Of a stretch of DNA of 64,000 nucleotides, positions 37,548 to 47,948 are shown piece by piece. The first letter of the stretch is position 1. The number at the start of each line of letters is the position of its first letter. The position numbers and the translations under genes were made by a program. The notes beneath the pieces are model-generated. The model was not told the DNA's origin and did not search any database. It was given only the letters and a program-made list of their open reading frames with translations. This DNA is from Janthinobacterium saanense (lineage in GTDB: Bacteria; Pseudomonadota; Gammaproteobacteria; Burkholderiales; Burkholderiaceae_D). The stretch spans positions 62,001 to 126,000 of the forward strand of contig NZ_JACHCI010000005.1 in NCBI RefSeq assembly GCF_014200675.1, given 5' to 3'.

Positions 37548-38837
37548 ATGACTAAAATACGCGGCATGCGCTGGTGGATGGTCGGGCTGGTGACGGCTGG
37601 ACTCATCGTCAATTACCTGGCGCGCAATACCTTGTCGGTGGCGGCACCGACGATGATGAGCGAACTCAATATCACTACCCAGGAGTATTCCTATATCGTG
37701 GTGGCGTGGCAGGTGTGCTACGCACTGATGCAGCCCATTGCCGGTTATGTGATCGACGCCATCGGCACCAAGATCGGTTTCGCCATCTTCGCGCTGGCCT
37801 GGTCCGTGGCTTGCGCCTGCGCGGCGATGGCGACAGGCTGGCAAAGCATGGCCCTGTTCCGTGGCATGCTGGGTCTGACTGAAGCGGCCGGTATTCCAGC
37901 CGGTGTGAAGGCCACCACCGAATGGTTTCCCGCCAAGGAGCGCTCGATCGCCATTGGCTGGTTCAATATCGGCTCTTCTATCGGCGCCCTGTGCGCACCG
38001 CCGCTGGTGGTGTGGACCATTTTGCACGGCAGTTGGCAAATGTCCTTCGTCATCGTCGGCGCCATCGGCATCGTCTGGACGGGCTTGTGGCTGCTGTTCT
38101 ACAAGCATCCGCGCGACCAGAAACTGTTGTCCGACAAGGAGCGCGATTTCATCCTGGAAGGCCAGGAAGCGAGCCACCACAGCGACAAGGTCAAGAAGGC
38201 CCGCTGGCACCAGATCGTCCGCAGCCGTAATTTCTGGGCCATCGCCATACCGCGCTTCCTGTCCGAGCCAGCCTGGCAGACGTTCAATGCCTGGATTCCC
38301 CTCTACATGGCCACCGAGCGCCATATGAACATCAAGGAAATCGCCATGTTCGCCTGGCTGCCATTCCTGGCCGCCGACATCGGCTGCGTGCTGGGCGGCT
38401 ATTTGAGCCCGTGGTTCCACAAGTACTGGAAAGTGTCGCTGTTCACTTCGCGCAAACTGGTCGTCATCGTCGGCGCCGTCTGCATGATAGGCCCGGCCTG
38501 CATCGGCCTGGTGGCCAGTCCGTATGCGGCCATCGCGCTGTTATGCGTGGGTGGCTTCGCGCATCAGACGCTGTCCGGCGCGCTGTATTCGATCACTTCC
38601 GACGTCTTCGGCAAGAACGAAGTGGCCACCGCCACCGGCCTGGCCGGCATGTCCGGCTACCTGGGCGCCACCGTCTTCACCCTGCTGTTCGGCGTGCTGG
38701 TGACGGTGGTTGGCTACAGCCCGCTGTTCATGCTGCTGGCCGTATTCGACCTGGTCGCCGCTGCCGTGGTGTGCCTGCTGATACGCGAAAAGATCGCTCC
38801 GAGTGTGCCATTGGGCCAGCCAGCCTTCAGCAGCTAA
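37548..38837 (+). CDS. MFS transporter, hexuronate (ExuT-like)
   Basis: The 429-residue protein has twelve hydrophobic helices and begins MRWWMVGLVTAGLIVNYLARNTLSVAAPTMM, as in the anion:cation symporter branch that contains ExuT. It carries RGMLGLTEAAGIPAGVKATTEWFP, the conserved motif of that branch. Import of galacturonate or glucuronate by proton symport is the likely job, given its place between uxaB and the porin. AGAGGGAGA precedes the start. A longer upstream start at 37515 is possible but unlikely. Confidence 0.9.
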   Translation: MTKIRGMRWWMVGLVTAGLIVNYLARNTLSVAAPTMMSELNITTQEYSYIVVAWQVCYALMQPIAGYVIDAIGTKIGFAIFALAWSVACACAAMATGWQSMALFRGMLGLTEAAGIPAGVKATTEWFPAKERSIAIGWFNIGSSIGALCAPPLVVWTILHGSWQMSFVIVGAIGIVWTGLWLLFYKHPRDQKLLSDKERDFILEGQEASHHSDKVKKARWHQIVRSRNFWAIAIPRFLSEPAWQTFNAWIPLYMATERHMNIKEIAMFAWLPFLAADIGCVLGGYLSPWFHKYWKVSLFTSRKLVVIVGAVCMIGPACIGLVASPYAAIALLCVGGFAHQTLSGALYSITSDVFGKNEVATATGLAGMSGYLGATVFTLLFGVLVTVVGYSPLFMLLAVFDLVAAAVVCLLIREKIAPSVPLGQPAFSS

Positions 38838-38854
38838 AGACCTATCCCGATTTT

Positions 38855-38902
38855 CCCCGCTGTTTTCCTGCACCGCGCGGTGCGGCGGGGAGCTGTTTTT
38901 TT
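38855..38902 (+). terminator. Possible terminator between the MFS gene and the porin
   Basis: CCCCGC (38855-38860) pairs with GCGGGG (38885-38890) around an inner CACCGCGCGGTG hairpin, and seven T follow at 38896-38902. A gap of five bases before the T-run lowers confidence. Confidence 0.45.
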
Positions 38903-38954
38903 ACGATGTTTATACACATAGGCGTCCACCAAGGCGCGAGAAGAGGAGAAGCAC

Positions 38955-40226
38955 ATGACACCATTGAATAATCACTACCCCCGCAAGCTGCTGGCGGCCG
39001 CCATGCTGGCAGCGCTGTCCGGCAGCGCGCTGGCCGACGGCATCCTGGAAAACCGCCATGTGGAAACGCGCATCTACGGTTTCCTGAACGGCGAAATCGA
39101 ATCGGTGAAAGCCGTCGGCGGCGCTACGCCTTACGCCAGCCGTGGCCGTATTTCGGATGGCAATTCGCGCATCGGCTTTGCCGGTTCTATCGGCCTGCGC
39201 GGCGACGTGAGCGGCATCTGGCAAATCGAAGGCAGCCTGAATAACTTCGACGAAGGCGGCGTGAATGGCCAGGGCAAATCGGCCACCATCGAATCGCGCA
39301 ATACCTTTGTCGGTATCGACAGCAAGCGTTTCGGCCGTTTCATCGTCGGTAATAACGATTCGGTCTACCGCAGCCTGGTCGGCTCGGGCGGCGCCCTGGG
39401 CGGCAACCTGGGATTGTCAGTGCAGGGCGTGGACGTGTGGAACAACACCTCGGCCCAGTTGAGCGGCAACGCCGACAGCCTGTTCGGCCGCGGCGAAGCG
39501 CGCTACAAGAATTCGGCCCACTACCTGTCGTCTGAATGGCGCGGTTTCCAGGCTGGCGCATCGTATGGCTTCGATGAACAGCGCAGCACGGGCGACGACC
39601 GTGCGCGCTACTCGCTGGCCGCCAAGTACAGCATCGGTGCGTTTTCCATCGGCGCCGGCTACGACCGCCAGCAAAATACGGGCGTCGATGTGGAAAACCT
39701 GTCCAAGGGTTTCGGCATGCGCAATACCTCGGTCAGCGGCGTAAACACCTCGTTCTACAAGCTGCTGGCGACGTATAAATTCCCGACCAGGACCTCGGTT
39801 GGCCTGGGGTTTGAGTCGGGCAGCTATGGCTACGCCGTGCAGTCGCTGCCGACACCGGGCAACATCTACACCTCGCTGGTCACGGGCAGCATGAAGCAGC
39901 GCTCCGTGATGGCCTCGCTGAGCCAGGAAGTGGGCTACGACGTGACCGTGATGCTGGCCGCCGGCAAGCTGGGCAAGCTCGATAACACCACTTTCGCCAA
40001 GCCCGACGATTTCGGCGCCACGCAGGTGTCGCTGGGCGCGACCTACAAGATTGACGAGCAGTTCATGCCGTATGTGTATTTCACGCGCATCAATAACAAG
40101 GCGCAGCAGAACGTCAACCTGGGCCAGTCTCCGCTGCACAGCAATAACTCGGGCAAGGATGACGCCTTCCTCGCACCGGGTAATTCGCCGCGCGCCTTCG
40201 GCTTCGGTTTTATCGCCCGTTTTTAA
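38955..40226 (+). CDS. Gram-negative porin (OmpC-like trimeric porin)
   Basis: The 423-residue protein has a signal peptide (RKLLAAAMLAALSGSALA), then YGFLNGEIESVKAV and repeated beta-strand segments such as NTFVGIDSKRFGRFIVGNND, DRARYSLAAKYSIGAFSIGAGYDR and TTFAKPDDFGATQVSLGATYKI. It ends in FGFGFIARF, with the terminal phenylalanine needed for outer-membrane assembly. It is a 16-strand-type porin and probably admits oligogalacturonides or galacturonate, since it lies between the transporter and a polygalacturonase. A possible terminator precedes it. Confidence 0.88.
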   Translation: MTPLNNHYPRKLLAAAMLAALSGSALADGILENRHVETRIYGFLNGEIESVKAVGGATPYASRGRISDGNSRIGFAGSIGLRGDVSGIWQIEGSLNNFDEGGVNGQGKSATIESRNTFVGIDSKRFGRFIVGNNDSVYRSLVGSGGALGGNLGLSVQGVDVWNNTSAQLSGNADSLFGRGEARYKNSAHYLSSEWRGFQAGASYGFDEQRSTGDDRARYSLAAKYSIGAFSIGAGYDRQQNTGVDVENLSKGFGMRNTSVSGVNTSFYKLLATYKFPTRTSVGLGFESGSYGYAVQSLPTPGNIYTSLVTGSMKQRSVMASLSQEVGYDVTVMLAAGKLGKLDNTTFAKPDDFGATQVSLGATYKIDEQFMPYVYFTRINNKAQQNVNLGQSPLHSNNSGKDDAFLAPGNSPRAFGFGFIARF

Positions 40227-40313
40227 ATTCGTAATGAACAAGTCCGGCCAGAGCCGGCTTAAGGACTACAGCGCTGCCACGTCAGAGCGGCGCTTACATC
40301 AGGAGATGCAAAC

Positions 40314-42449
40314 ATGAAGTCAGGTAGCAAAAAACTCAATACAGGCTGGACGCAAGCCTGCGTGGCACTGCCACTGGCCGCGATGCTGGCCGCGTGCGGC
40401 GGTGGTGGCAGCACCAATGGCGACACCGCCACCAGCTATAACCCGGGCAGTGTCTATCAGGTTGGCACCACGTCCTACGATCCGGACCTGCCGGCTGAAC
40501 CTAGCCTGCCGAAAGACACGCAGGTCTGCGCCACGCTGGAAGCGTCGGGCAACCTGGTGCGCCGTCCCGACGGCTCGCTGCCGCCGGAAGCCGACCCGTC
40601 GAAACCTGGCGTGGGCGCCGTGGTGACTACCGCCACCGCCAATCCTGACCAGGCCCGTATCCAGGCCGCGCTGGACGCTTGCGGCGCTGCCGTCGACGCT
40701 GAAGTGGGTGCGAAGATCGCCGCCGCCGACGCTGCCGCCACGGCGGCGCAAAAGACGGCCAACGTCAAGAACGTCAATATCGCCGGCGTCTCGGGCGAGG
40801 AACTGGCCAAGCCCGAATACCGCGCCAGCAAGTTCGCCGTGCGCCTGGTGGTCAACCGTTCCGGCGTGGGCGATGGCTTCATCAGCGGTCCATTGACCCT
40901 GCCATCGGGCGTGACCCTGTGGATCGACAAGGGCGTGACCCTGTACGCCTCGCGCGACGTGACCACGTATTCGCCGAATCCGGCCGGCCCCTACTGCGGC
41001 AATACGGCCGTCAGCTCCAGCAAGGCTGGCAGCTCGGGTAACTGCTCGGCGCTGATCAACGGTTCCAACCTGGTCAATTCGGCCGTCATGGGCGATGGTT
41101 CAATCGACAGCCGCGCCTACTCGGAAATCGTCACCACCAACAAGCTGTACCCGTTGATGAAGGTCGACATGACCTGCTCGAACACCTATACCTCGTACGC
41201 GGCCGGCAAGCAGGCGGCCGATGGCGTGTCGTGCGATAACGGCGGTACTTTTGTCGATTCCAAATCGTCGGCGCGCAACATGAGCTGGTGGGACCTGGCC
41301 TTCCTGGGCAATATGGTGCAGAACGGCGTCACGGGCACGGGTTCGCAATCGAACTTCCGCATGATGGTGTTTAACTATGCGAAAAACCTGACCCTGTACC
41401 GCATCTCGCTCAATAACAGCGCCAACTTCCACGTCGTGCCTAGCGGCGTCGATGGCTTGACGGTGTGGGGCGTCAAGGTGCAGACGCCGACGCTGGCAGC
41501 TTTTGCCAACCCGGCCGGTAACGGCAACCCGCTGTACAACGGCGAAACCTGGAATGCGGACAACGTCAAGAATACGGATGCCTTCGATCCGGGTGCGGCC
41601 AGCAAGGCCATTTCGGGCAAGCTGGCTACCGGCAGCAGCACCACTTCTGCGGGCGCCATGTCGTTTGACGGCTACCTGAAAAACTTCGTCTTTGCCTACA
41701 ATTTTGTGAGCACGGGCGACGATGACGTGGCCCTGAAAGGCAGTTCCAATCCATCGCCGGCCGGTTCTGGCCTGTTCGCCATCGATGGCAAGCGCGACGT
41801 GCGTTCGGACCGCAAGCACGGCATCGTGATCGCGCATAACCACATCTACTGGGGCCATGGCATTTCGGTGGGCAGTGAAACCAACGCCGGCGTGACCAAC
41901 GTCGAGGTCTACGACAATTCGTTCACGCATTCGGAAGAAGGCTTGCGCATCAAGTCCGACTATGCGCGCGGCGGTGAAGTGAGCAATGTCCACTACCGCA
42001 ATATCTGCATCCGCGATGCGCAGAACGCGCTGCTGTTTACCACCTACTACAGCACCAAGGCCTTGCCGGCGGCCGGCCCGCTGTACCCGAACTTCCACGA
42101 TATCACGCTCGATAACGTGCGTATCATGGGTAACACGGCCATCAAGCTGCAGGGCTTCAAGGCCAATACGGGCGGTTTCGACAATCCACAGTATCCTCTG
42201 GTGATGAGCCTGAATAATGTGGTGACCGACTCGCCTAACGCCACGACGATGACTTCGTCCGACGCCAACCTGACGATCAAGGGCAGCAATTTGCCGATCT
42301 TTGCCAATGCCGCCGAACGCGTGACGGTCAATGGTACGGCCACGCAGGCGGTCGATGTGGACAAGGTAGTCGATTGCAGCAAGGCTTTCGTCGACTTCCC
42401 GGCCATCGGCCAGTCGAACCTGTTCGGTTCGACCTGGGATAAAAAGTAA
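40314..42449 (+). CDS. Surface lipoprotein polygalacturonase (GH28)
   Basis: The 711-residue protein has a lipoprotein signal peptide ending LAAMLAACGGGGS, with Cys as the acylated residue. The C-terminal half is a right-handed beta-helix with the GH28 active-site blocks: NTDAFDPG near residue 420, GDDDVALKG near 467, GHGISVGS near 515 and RIKS near 545. These hold the catalytic aspartates, histidine and the arginine/lysine pair. It should hydrolyse homogalacturonan or its oligomers outside the cell. The ~270-residue N-terminal part is Ala-rich and less clear. NTDA in place of the usual NTDG is a small difference. Confidence 0.88.
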   Translation: MKSGSKKLNTGWTQACVALPLAAMLAACGGGGSTNGDTATSYNPGSVYQVGTTSYDPDLPAEPSLPKDTQVCATLEASGNLVRRPDGSLPPEADPSKPGVGAVVTTATANPDQARIQAALDACGAAVDAEVGAKIAAADAAATAAQKTANVKNVNIAGVSGEELAKPEYRASKFAVRLVVNRSGVGDGFISGPLTLPSGVTLWIDKGVTLYASRDVTTYSPNPAGPYCGNTAVSSSKAGSSGNCSALINGSNLVNSAVMGDGSIDSRAYSEIVTTNKLYPLMKVDMTCSNTYTSYAAGKQAADGVSCDNGGTFVDSKSSARNMSWWDLAFLGNMVQNGVTGTGSQSNFRMMVFNYAKNLTLYRISLNNSANFHVVPSGVDGLTVWGVKVQTPTLAAFANPAGNGNPLYNGETWNADNVKNTDAFDPGAASKAISGKLATGSSTTSAGAMSFDGYLKNFVFAYNFVSTGDDDVALKGSSNPSPAGSGLFAIDGKRDVRSDRKHGIVIAHNHIYWGHGISVGSETNAGVTNVEVYDNSFTHSEEGLRIKSDYARGGEVSNVHYRNICIRDAQNALLFTTYYSTKALPAAGPLYPNFHDITLDNVRIMGNTAIKLQGFKANTGGFDNPQYPLVMSLNNVVTDSPNATTMTSSDANLTIKGSNLPIFANAAERVTVNGTATQAVDVDKVVDCSKAFVDFPAIGQSNLFGSTWDKK

Positions 42450-42526
42450 CACCGGCAGGCGCCGCGCCATGCATCTTGCGTGATGCCGGCGCGGCAGCTT
42501 GTTCTCCTGATTGAAAGGGAAGCATA

Positions 42527-43468
42527 GTGGAATCAGCAGACACCGTATTCGTGATCGGCGAATGCATGATCGAATTGCAGCGCAAGGAACAGCAGCAGGA
42601 GCAAGCCATGGCCTACCGCTTTGGCGGCGACACCCTGAATGCGGCGCTGTACATGGCCCGCCTGCTCGATGCGCGCCAGCACCAGGTGGCGTATGTGACG
42701 GCGCTGGGCAGCGATGGCCTGTCCGACGATATGTGCGCCAGCTGGCAGGAAGAGGGCATCGATACCCGCTGCGTGCAGCGCCTGGACGATAAACTGCCGG
42801 GCATGTATCTGATCGAAACCGATGCCTTGGGCGAGCGCCACTTTCACTACTGGCGCAGCGATTCGGCGGCGCGCTACTGGATGCGCGGGCTGCAGGCGCC
42901 GCACATCTTGCGTGAGCTGGCTGGCGCGCGCCATGTGGTTTTGTCCGGTATCAGCCTGGCGATTTTGCCGCCCGCCGACCGCGAACTGCTGCTGGCGACC
43001 CTGGCGCAATGCCATGCGCAGGGCGGCCAGATCATCTTTGATAATAATTACCGCCCCCGTTTATGGGAAAGCGCGGATGCCGCCGCTTCGATTTACCACC
43101 GCATTCTGAGCCTGTCGTCGCTGGCCTTGCTGACCTTGGACGATGAAGAGGCGCTGTACGGGCCGGCCAGCATCGCGCAGGTACTGGCGCGCACGGCGGC
43201 GCTGGGCGTGCCCGAGATCGTGCTCAAGCGCGGCGCCCAGCCTTGCATCGTCTGGCGCGAGGGCGAGCAGCAAGAAGTCGCCGCCCAGCCGGTGGCGCGC
43301 GTGGTCGACACTACGGCGGCCGGCGATTCCTTCGGCGCAGCCTATGTAGCGGCGCGCCTGGCGGGCCAGCCGCCGGCCAGTGCGGCGCGGGCAGGGCACC
43401 GCCTGGCCGCCTGCGTGATAGGCCAGCGTGGCGCCATCATCGCGCGCACGGAAATGCCTGCCGTATGA
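42527..43468 (+). CDS. kdgK: 2-keto-3-deoxygluconate kinase (PfkB family)
   Basis: The 313-residue sugar kinase has VIGECMIELQRK at the start, YRFGGDTLNAALYMARLL near residue 30, IIFDNNYRPRLW near 165 and the catalytic DTTAAGDSFGAAYVAARLAG near 263, the PfkB signature. It phosphorylates 2-keto-3-deoxygluconate to KDPG. The GTG start follows AAAGGGAAGCATA. KDPG aldolase is not encoded in this window and must lie elsewhere. It is placed after the polygalacturonase and before the GntR regulator. Confidence 0.92.
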   Translation: MESADTVFVIGECMIELQRKEQQQEQAMAYRFGGDTLNAALYMARLLDARQHQVAYVTALGSDGLSDDMCASWQEEGIDTRCVQRLDDKLPGMYLIETDALGERHFHYWRSDSAARYWMRGLQAPHILRELAGARHVVLSGISLAILPPADRELLLATLAQCHAQGGQIIFDNNYRPRLWESADAAASIYHRILSLSSLALLTLDDEEALYGPASIAQVLARTAALGVPEIVLKRGAQPCIVWREGEQQEVAAQPVARVVDTTAAGDSFGAAYVAARLAGQPPASAARAGHRLAACVIGQRGAIIARTEMPAV

Positions 43469-43549
43469 GCGTAGAAGCTGTATCATCGAATACGCCGTTT
43501 TCCCCGTTTAATTTGCTGTTCCGCTAAAAACAAGTCTACAAACAAGTCT

Positions 43550-44272
43550 ATGAATCTGACGTCTACTCTTTCTTCGGCCGATGGCGAAACCGGCGTCAGC
43601 GCCGCGCGCCGCGTGTACGGCCTGCTGCGCCAGCGTATTGTCGAGATGAGCATGCTGCCCGGCACCCGCATCGTGGAGAAGGAACTGGCCGAAGAACTGG
43701 GCACCAGCCGCACGCCCGTGCATGAAGCGGTGCAGCGCCTGGCCGAGGAAGGCTTGATCGAGGTGCTGCCGCGCGTGGGCACCTTTGTCGCCCGCATTCC
43801 CCTCGATTCGCTGGAAGAAGCCATGCTGGTGCGCTGCGCGCTGGAGACAGCGATCATAGAAAAAGCCACGGAGCGGGCCACGCCGGAAGGCATCGCCAGG
43901 CTGCGCGCCATCCTCGCCGCGCAGGCCGACTGCATCACCAATAACGATATACGGGGCTTTCACCGCACCGATGAGAATTTTCATGCAGCCCTGGCCGAAT
44001 TGTCAGGGTATCCCGGCGTCTGGCCCATGATTTTGCAGGCGAAAACCCAGATGGACCGTTATCGCCAGCTGACCTTGCCTCTGGAAGGACGCATGAGCGA
44101 CGTGATGGCCGAACATGGCAAGGTGGTGGAAGCGGTGGCCTCGGGCGACCCGCAGCACGCCGTCGCCGCCATGCGCAGCCATCTCGATCATGTGCTGCCG
44201 GTGCTGGAAATCACCCGCAAACTGCGGCCTGAATACTTCATGCCGCATCTCGCCGTCAAACCCAGGCGCTAA
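43550..44272 (+). CDS. GntR-family (FadR/FCD type) regulator, probable hexuronate repressor
   Basis: The 240-residue protein has a winged helix ([36 protein letters not shown]) and an FCD ligand domain with the metal-type [13 protein letters not shown] and [27 protein letters not shown]. UxuR/ExuR proteins have this layout. It lies at the end of the pectin/hexuronate genes, so it is the likely repressor binding the twin palindromes before uxaC, an inference. Its effector could be galacturonate, glucuronate or a derivative. Confidence 0.87.
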   Translation: MNLTSTLSSADGETGVSAARRVYGLLRQRIVEMSMLPGTRIVEKELAEELGTSRTPVHEAVQRLAEEGLIEVLPRVGTFVARIPLDSLEEAMLVRCALETAIIEKATERATPEGIARLRAILAAQADCITNNDIRGFHRTDENFHAALAELSGYPGVWPMILQAKTQMDRYRQLTLPLEGRMSDVMAEHGKVVEAVASGDPQHAVAAMRSHLDHVLPVLEITRKLRPEYFMPHLAVKPRR

Positions 44273-44358
44273 CGCCTTCCTGCCGTCCGTCATCTGCCTG
44301 CCAGCGCAGCGGGCGGGACCCGGCACGCCTGTCGATATGCATCAATAAAGGATTACAC

Positions 44359-45888
44359 ATGAAAGTGTCCCACCGTCTGACCCTGCTGGTCGGCGCCGCA
44401 TTGCTGGCCATGGCCATGCTGGGCGCCTACAGCCTGCGCAATCTTTACCAGGCCATGCAGCATGACCGCCAGGCGCAAATTATCAATATGCTCAAGATGG
44501 GCGCGCACCTGGCCGCCCATTATCACGGCCAGGAATTGTCGGGCCAGCTCACGCGCGAACAGGCGCAGGCAGCAGCAAAGGAAGCGCTGACCCAGCTCAA
44601 TAACGATGGCAAAAGCTATTACTGGGCGCGCCTGCCGAACGGCTTGAACCTGGTGCACCCGAATCCGAAAAATATCGGCGTGATCGCCGAAGGCGAAACC
44701 ATGGATGGCCGGCCCGATTCGTTGGCCTACATTGAAGCGCTGGCCAAGGATGAAGTGGGACTGGTGTCCGTCAAGAGCCGCCGCGATGGCCAGCTGGTGG
44801 CCAAGCTCAATGGCATCATCGCCTTCAAGCCCTGGGGCTGGTGGATAGGCACGGGCTTTTTCAATGACGATATCGAGAACGCCTTCTGGCATGCAGCCAT
44901 GCAGTTCCTGTGGTTCTTTGTCGCCGCCCTGGCCGTGATGCTGGCGCTGGGCTGGCAAGTGATACGCAGCGTGCTGGGCGTGCTCGGTGGCGAACCTGCC
45001 TATGCGGGCGACGTCACGCGGCGCATCGCCGGGCGCGATTTATCGGCTCCGGTGGCCTTGCGTACGGGCGACGATGGCAGCCTGCTGCACAGTATCGCGC
45101 GCATGCAGCAAGACCTGGCCACCACGGTGCGCCAGATCCGCGGCAATGCGACGGCGATAGCGGCGGCCTCGAAGGAAATCGCCAATGGCAACCTGGACCT
45201 GTCGGCGCGCACCGAGGCGCAAGCCAGTTCGCTGGAGCAGACGGCCGCCTCGATGGAGGAACTGACGGGCACCGTCAGCCAGAATGCAGGTAATGCGCAG
45301 CAGGCGAGTGCGCTGGCTGGCGATGCCTCGCAACTGGCGCAGCAGGGTGGCGCCGTGGTGGCGCGCATGGTCGATACCATGGGCGCGATAGGCCAGTCGT
45401 CACGCAAGATCGCCGAGATCACCGGCGTGATCGACGCCATCGCTTTTCAAACGAATATCCTGGCCTTGAACGCGGCCGTGGAAGCGGCGCGCGCGGGCGA
45501 GCAGGGAAGTGGTTTCGCGGTGGTGGCGGGCGAAGTGCGCAGCCTGGCCCAGCGGGCGGCCAGTGCGGCCAAGGAAATCAAGGACTTGATCGGCGTGTCG
45601 GTGACGCAGGTAGAGGCGGGCGGCGCGCTGGCCAGCCAGGCCGGCGAGACCATGCAGCACGTGGTCGAGAGCATCGCCAAGGTGACGGCCTTCATGCACG
45701 ACATCAGCGCGGCCACGCATGAACAGAGCGAGGGCATCGCGCAAGTGAACCAGGCCATCATCAGCATGGACGACGTGACGCAGCAAAATGCGGCGCTGGT
45801 GGAACAGGCCGCCGCCGCCGCGCAGGCCATGCAGGAACAGGCGCATCAGTTGTCGCAACTGGTGAGCCTGTTCAGGCTGGAACGCTGA
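44359..45888 (+). CDS. Methyl-accepting chemotaxis protein with sCache_2 sensor
   Basis: The 509-residue receptor has one N-terminal helix, a periplasmic single-Cache domain ([18 protein letters not shown] near residue 88, [19 protein letters not shown] near 155), a second helix, a HAMP-like stretch and the MCP signaling hairpin [28 protein letters not shown] near residue 370. It would pass ligand binding to CheA/CheW. Coming right after the GntR gene, it may sense galacturonate or pectin products, though no operon link is proven. The C-terminus overlaps the convergent gene by 17 bases. Confidence 0.9.
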   Translation: MKVSHRLTLLVGAALLAMAMLGAYSLRNLYQAMQHDRQAQIINMLKMGAHLAAHYHGQELSGQLTREQAQAAAKEALTQLNNDGKSYYWARLPNGLNLVHPNPKNIGVIAEGETMDGRPDSLAYIEALAKDEVGLVSVKSRRDGQLVAKLNGIIAFKPWGWWIGTGFFNDDIENAFWHAAMQFLWFFVAALAVMLALGWQVIRSVLGVLGGEPAYAGDVTRRIAGRDLSAPVALRTGDDGSLLHSIARMQQDLATTVRQIRGNATAIAAASKEIANGNLDLSARTEAQASSLEQTAASMEELTGTVSQNAGNAQQASALAGDASQLAQQGGAVVARMVDTMGAIGQSSRKIAEITGVIDAIAFQTNILALNAAVEAARAGEQGSGFAVVAGEVRSLAQRAASAAKEIKDLIGVSVTQVEAGGALASQAGETMQHVVESIAKVTAFMHDISAATHEQSEGIAQVNQAIISMDDVTQQNAALVEQAAAAAQAMQEQAHQLSQLVSLFRLER

Positions 45889-46534
45889 CTGTTTGCCGCG
45901 CTTGCCGCTGTTGCTGATACTGGCGGCGCCAGTACCAGGCGATGCAGAGCAGGCCCAGCACCGATGGCCCCAGCTGCGTCCAGGCCTGGCCCGCAGGCAG
46001 CAGGTTGCCGGCGGCGGCCGACAGCATGGCGAACAGCGAGGCCAGCAATTTATAGATGTGTTCGTAGCGCCACAATACGGCATGCCAGCGGTGGGGAAAC
46101 AGCCAGCGCGCGCTGTCGTAGAGCAAAATGGTGGCCAGGCCGCCCAGGGACGACAGCACCACGATGGCCCGCTGGCCCGAGTCATCTTCCACCAGGCGCA
46201 GCAAGATAAGCAGCCCTGCGGCCAGCGCCGCTACCGTCATGGCGCCATCGATGGCCTGCGGGCCGCTTGCCCGCGTGTACACGGCGCGCCAGCCGCTCAG
46301 TAACTGGTACAGCACCAGCACCGTCAGCACGGCAAACACGGGGCGGTAGCCAAACAAAACATTACCGATGGTGGCCGTGGTGCAGACCAGCAAGGTCAGC
46401 CCGGCGAATAGCCGGCCACGGCGGCGGTGCTCAGAGCTACCCTTGGCTTTTGCCAGCAGGAAAAATCCCAGGAGGATGGCGGCGCTGCCCGCGAGGATGT
46501 GGATGCTGATATTGATCAGGTGCGGCTGGGGCAT
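45872..46534 (-). CDS. DUF2306-like integral membrane protein
   Basis: The 220-residue protein has about six to seven hydrophobic helices. It opens [17 protein letters not shown] with [14 protein letters not shown], a pattern seen in DUF2306-type membrane proteins. The middle includes [30 protein letters not shown]. The function is unknown. It is convergent with the chemoreceptor, their 3' ends overlapping by 17 bases, so its mRNA could be antisense to the chemoreceptor end. Confidence 0.65.
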   Translation of the reverse strand: MPQPHLINISIHILAGSAAILLGFFLLAKAKGSSEHRRRGRLFAGLTLLVCTTATIGNVLFGYRPVFAVLTVLVLYQLLSGWRAVYTRASGPQAIDGAMTVAALAAGLLILLRLVEDDSGQRAIVVLSSLGGLATILLYDSARWLFPHRWHAVLWRYEHIYKLLASLFAMLSAAAGNLLPAGQAWTQLGPSVLGLLCIAWYWRRQYQQQRQARQTVSVPA

Positions 46535-46625
46535 GCATGACTCCGGGCTGATGCGTCCGACAACACGGACGCGCCCGAAGATAATAACTTGATAATTTCC
46601 TTCTGGCTATCTCCTGCCGGGAAAA

Positions 46626-47834
46626 TCAGCCTGGCGTATAAGCCTGTACTTCCAGCGGCTGGCCCTTGGCGTCGAAGCGCAAGGCTACCGACAATTGGCT
46701 CACGCCGATGATGGCCAGTGCGTCGCAGATGTCGTTCACTTCATCCTGCAGGTCGGCCGCCAGGTCCAGCGGCTTGTCTGCGCTGTGCAGCAATGCGCCG
46801 CCAGCTGCATGGACATTGACGCGCAGCAGCATTTCGCCGTGCTCGTCGGTGGGGCCCACGATCACGGACACATCGGCAGGGGCGGCATTGTTTTCTGCCA
46901 ACGCATGGTTAATGCCCGACATCATTTGCAGCATGGTGTATTCGGCCATACCTTGTTCCTTGCCGCCGTGGAACAGATCCTGGTACAGGAAACTGACTTC
47001 CAGCGCCGTGCCGGCGGGCGCCAGGCAGCGCTTGACGAGCTCGGCCACGTCGCTCGTCCATTGCTGGTAGCGGGCCATGCGCGCATCGAACCAGGCGTCC
47101 AGCGCCGCTTCATCCTTCGGTTCTTTGTAGAAAGGATCGTCCACGCGCTTGAGGGCAAAGCCCAGCAGGAAGCGCAATTCCACCGCCGTATCCTGTGGAC
47201 CGAAGGCTGTCTCGCTCCAGCCCACGATGCTGCGCTCCAGGCCAGGCGCGGCGACGATTTTCTTGTCCGTCATCGAGGTATAGGCGTCGCGCACCATTTC
47301 ATGCAGATGGCTGTAGGTGATGCGGTCGATTTCGTCGAGGTCGTAGGCGTGGCTCATCAAGACTACCTTGGCCTTGGCGCTTTCCAGTTCAGCTTGCTGA
47401 AAACTTTTCACCAGCGCTTCGAACGCTGGCTGGTCCTGGAAAGTGTCCGCCTGCTGCAGGCCGCCCGTGCTTTGCACCAGCAGCGGCACCACGAAGGCAT
47501 TGATTTCCATGGACGGCGCATTTTCGCGGCGGATGACCACTACCGACGAGGCTTCCTCGATCTGCTGGCGCAGATACTGGTAGGCGCCCACATCTTCATA
47601 TTTCGCCCTGTCGATGGCGTCGTACAGCACTTCATCGTTTTTCTGGTTCAGGGTCTTGCGGATGATGCGGCCAAATTCGACGGCCTGTTCGGCCAGCACC
47701 GTGCTTTGCGATACGCTGTCTTCCTGTTCCGCCAGGTTCAGGGCCATCGTGCACAGCATGCGCGTGACGGCTTCATCCTTGTCTTCAGGCGTATTGGCGG
47801 ATTTACGGGGGACAGGGCGCTTATTTTTAGGCAT
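46626..47834 (-). CDS. DUF2863-family protein
   Basis: The 402-residue protein fits DUF2863, a family I know mainly from Burkholderiales. It has MPKNKRPVPRKSAN at its basic N-terminus, LCTMALNLAEQEDSVSQ, SSVVVIRRENAPSMEINAFV and a C-terminal segment ISQL/ALRFDAKGQPLEVQAYTPG. No signal peptide or membrane helix was seen, so it is probably cytoplasmic. There is no known function. It is downstream of the HDOD gene but ~110 bases away. Confidence 0.75.
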   Translation of the reverse strand: MPKNKRPVPRKSANTPEDKDEAVTRMLCTMALNLAEQEDSVSQSTVLAEQAVEFGRIIRKTLNQKNDEVLYDAIDRAKYEDVGAYQYLRQQIEEASSVVVIRRENAPSMEINAFVVPLLVQSTGGLQQADTFQDQPAFEALVKSFQQAELESAKAKVVLMSHAYDLDEIDRITYSHLHEMVRDAYTSMTDKKIVAAPGLERSIVGWSETAFGPQDTAVELRFLLGFALKRVDDPFYKEPKDEAALDAWFDARMARYQQWTSDVAELVKRCLAPAGTALEVSFLYQDLFHGGKEQGMAEYTMLQMMSGINHALAENNAAPADVSVIVGPTDEHGEMLLRVNVHAAGGALLHSADKPLDLAADLQDEVNDICDALAIIGVSQLSVALRFDAKGQPLEVQAYTPG

Positions 47835-47948
47835 GGTGGTCGTGATGGTTGATTAATGAGGTAAAGCAGGTAAAGCAAACGGGCGCCGCGGCGATGCCGC
47901 CTGGCGCCCGGAAGGGATGATACAGGCCGTGGAGGCCGCACGGTGCAA

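Noticed and set aside
35988..38420. 810-codon frame antisense to uxaB and the transporter
   Set aside because: Shadow of G+C-rich coding sequence, His/Gln/Arg-rich, with real genes on the other strand.
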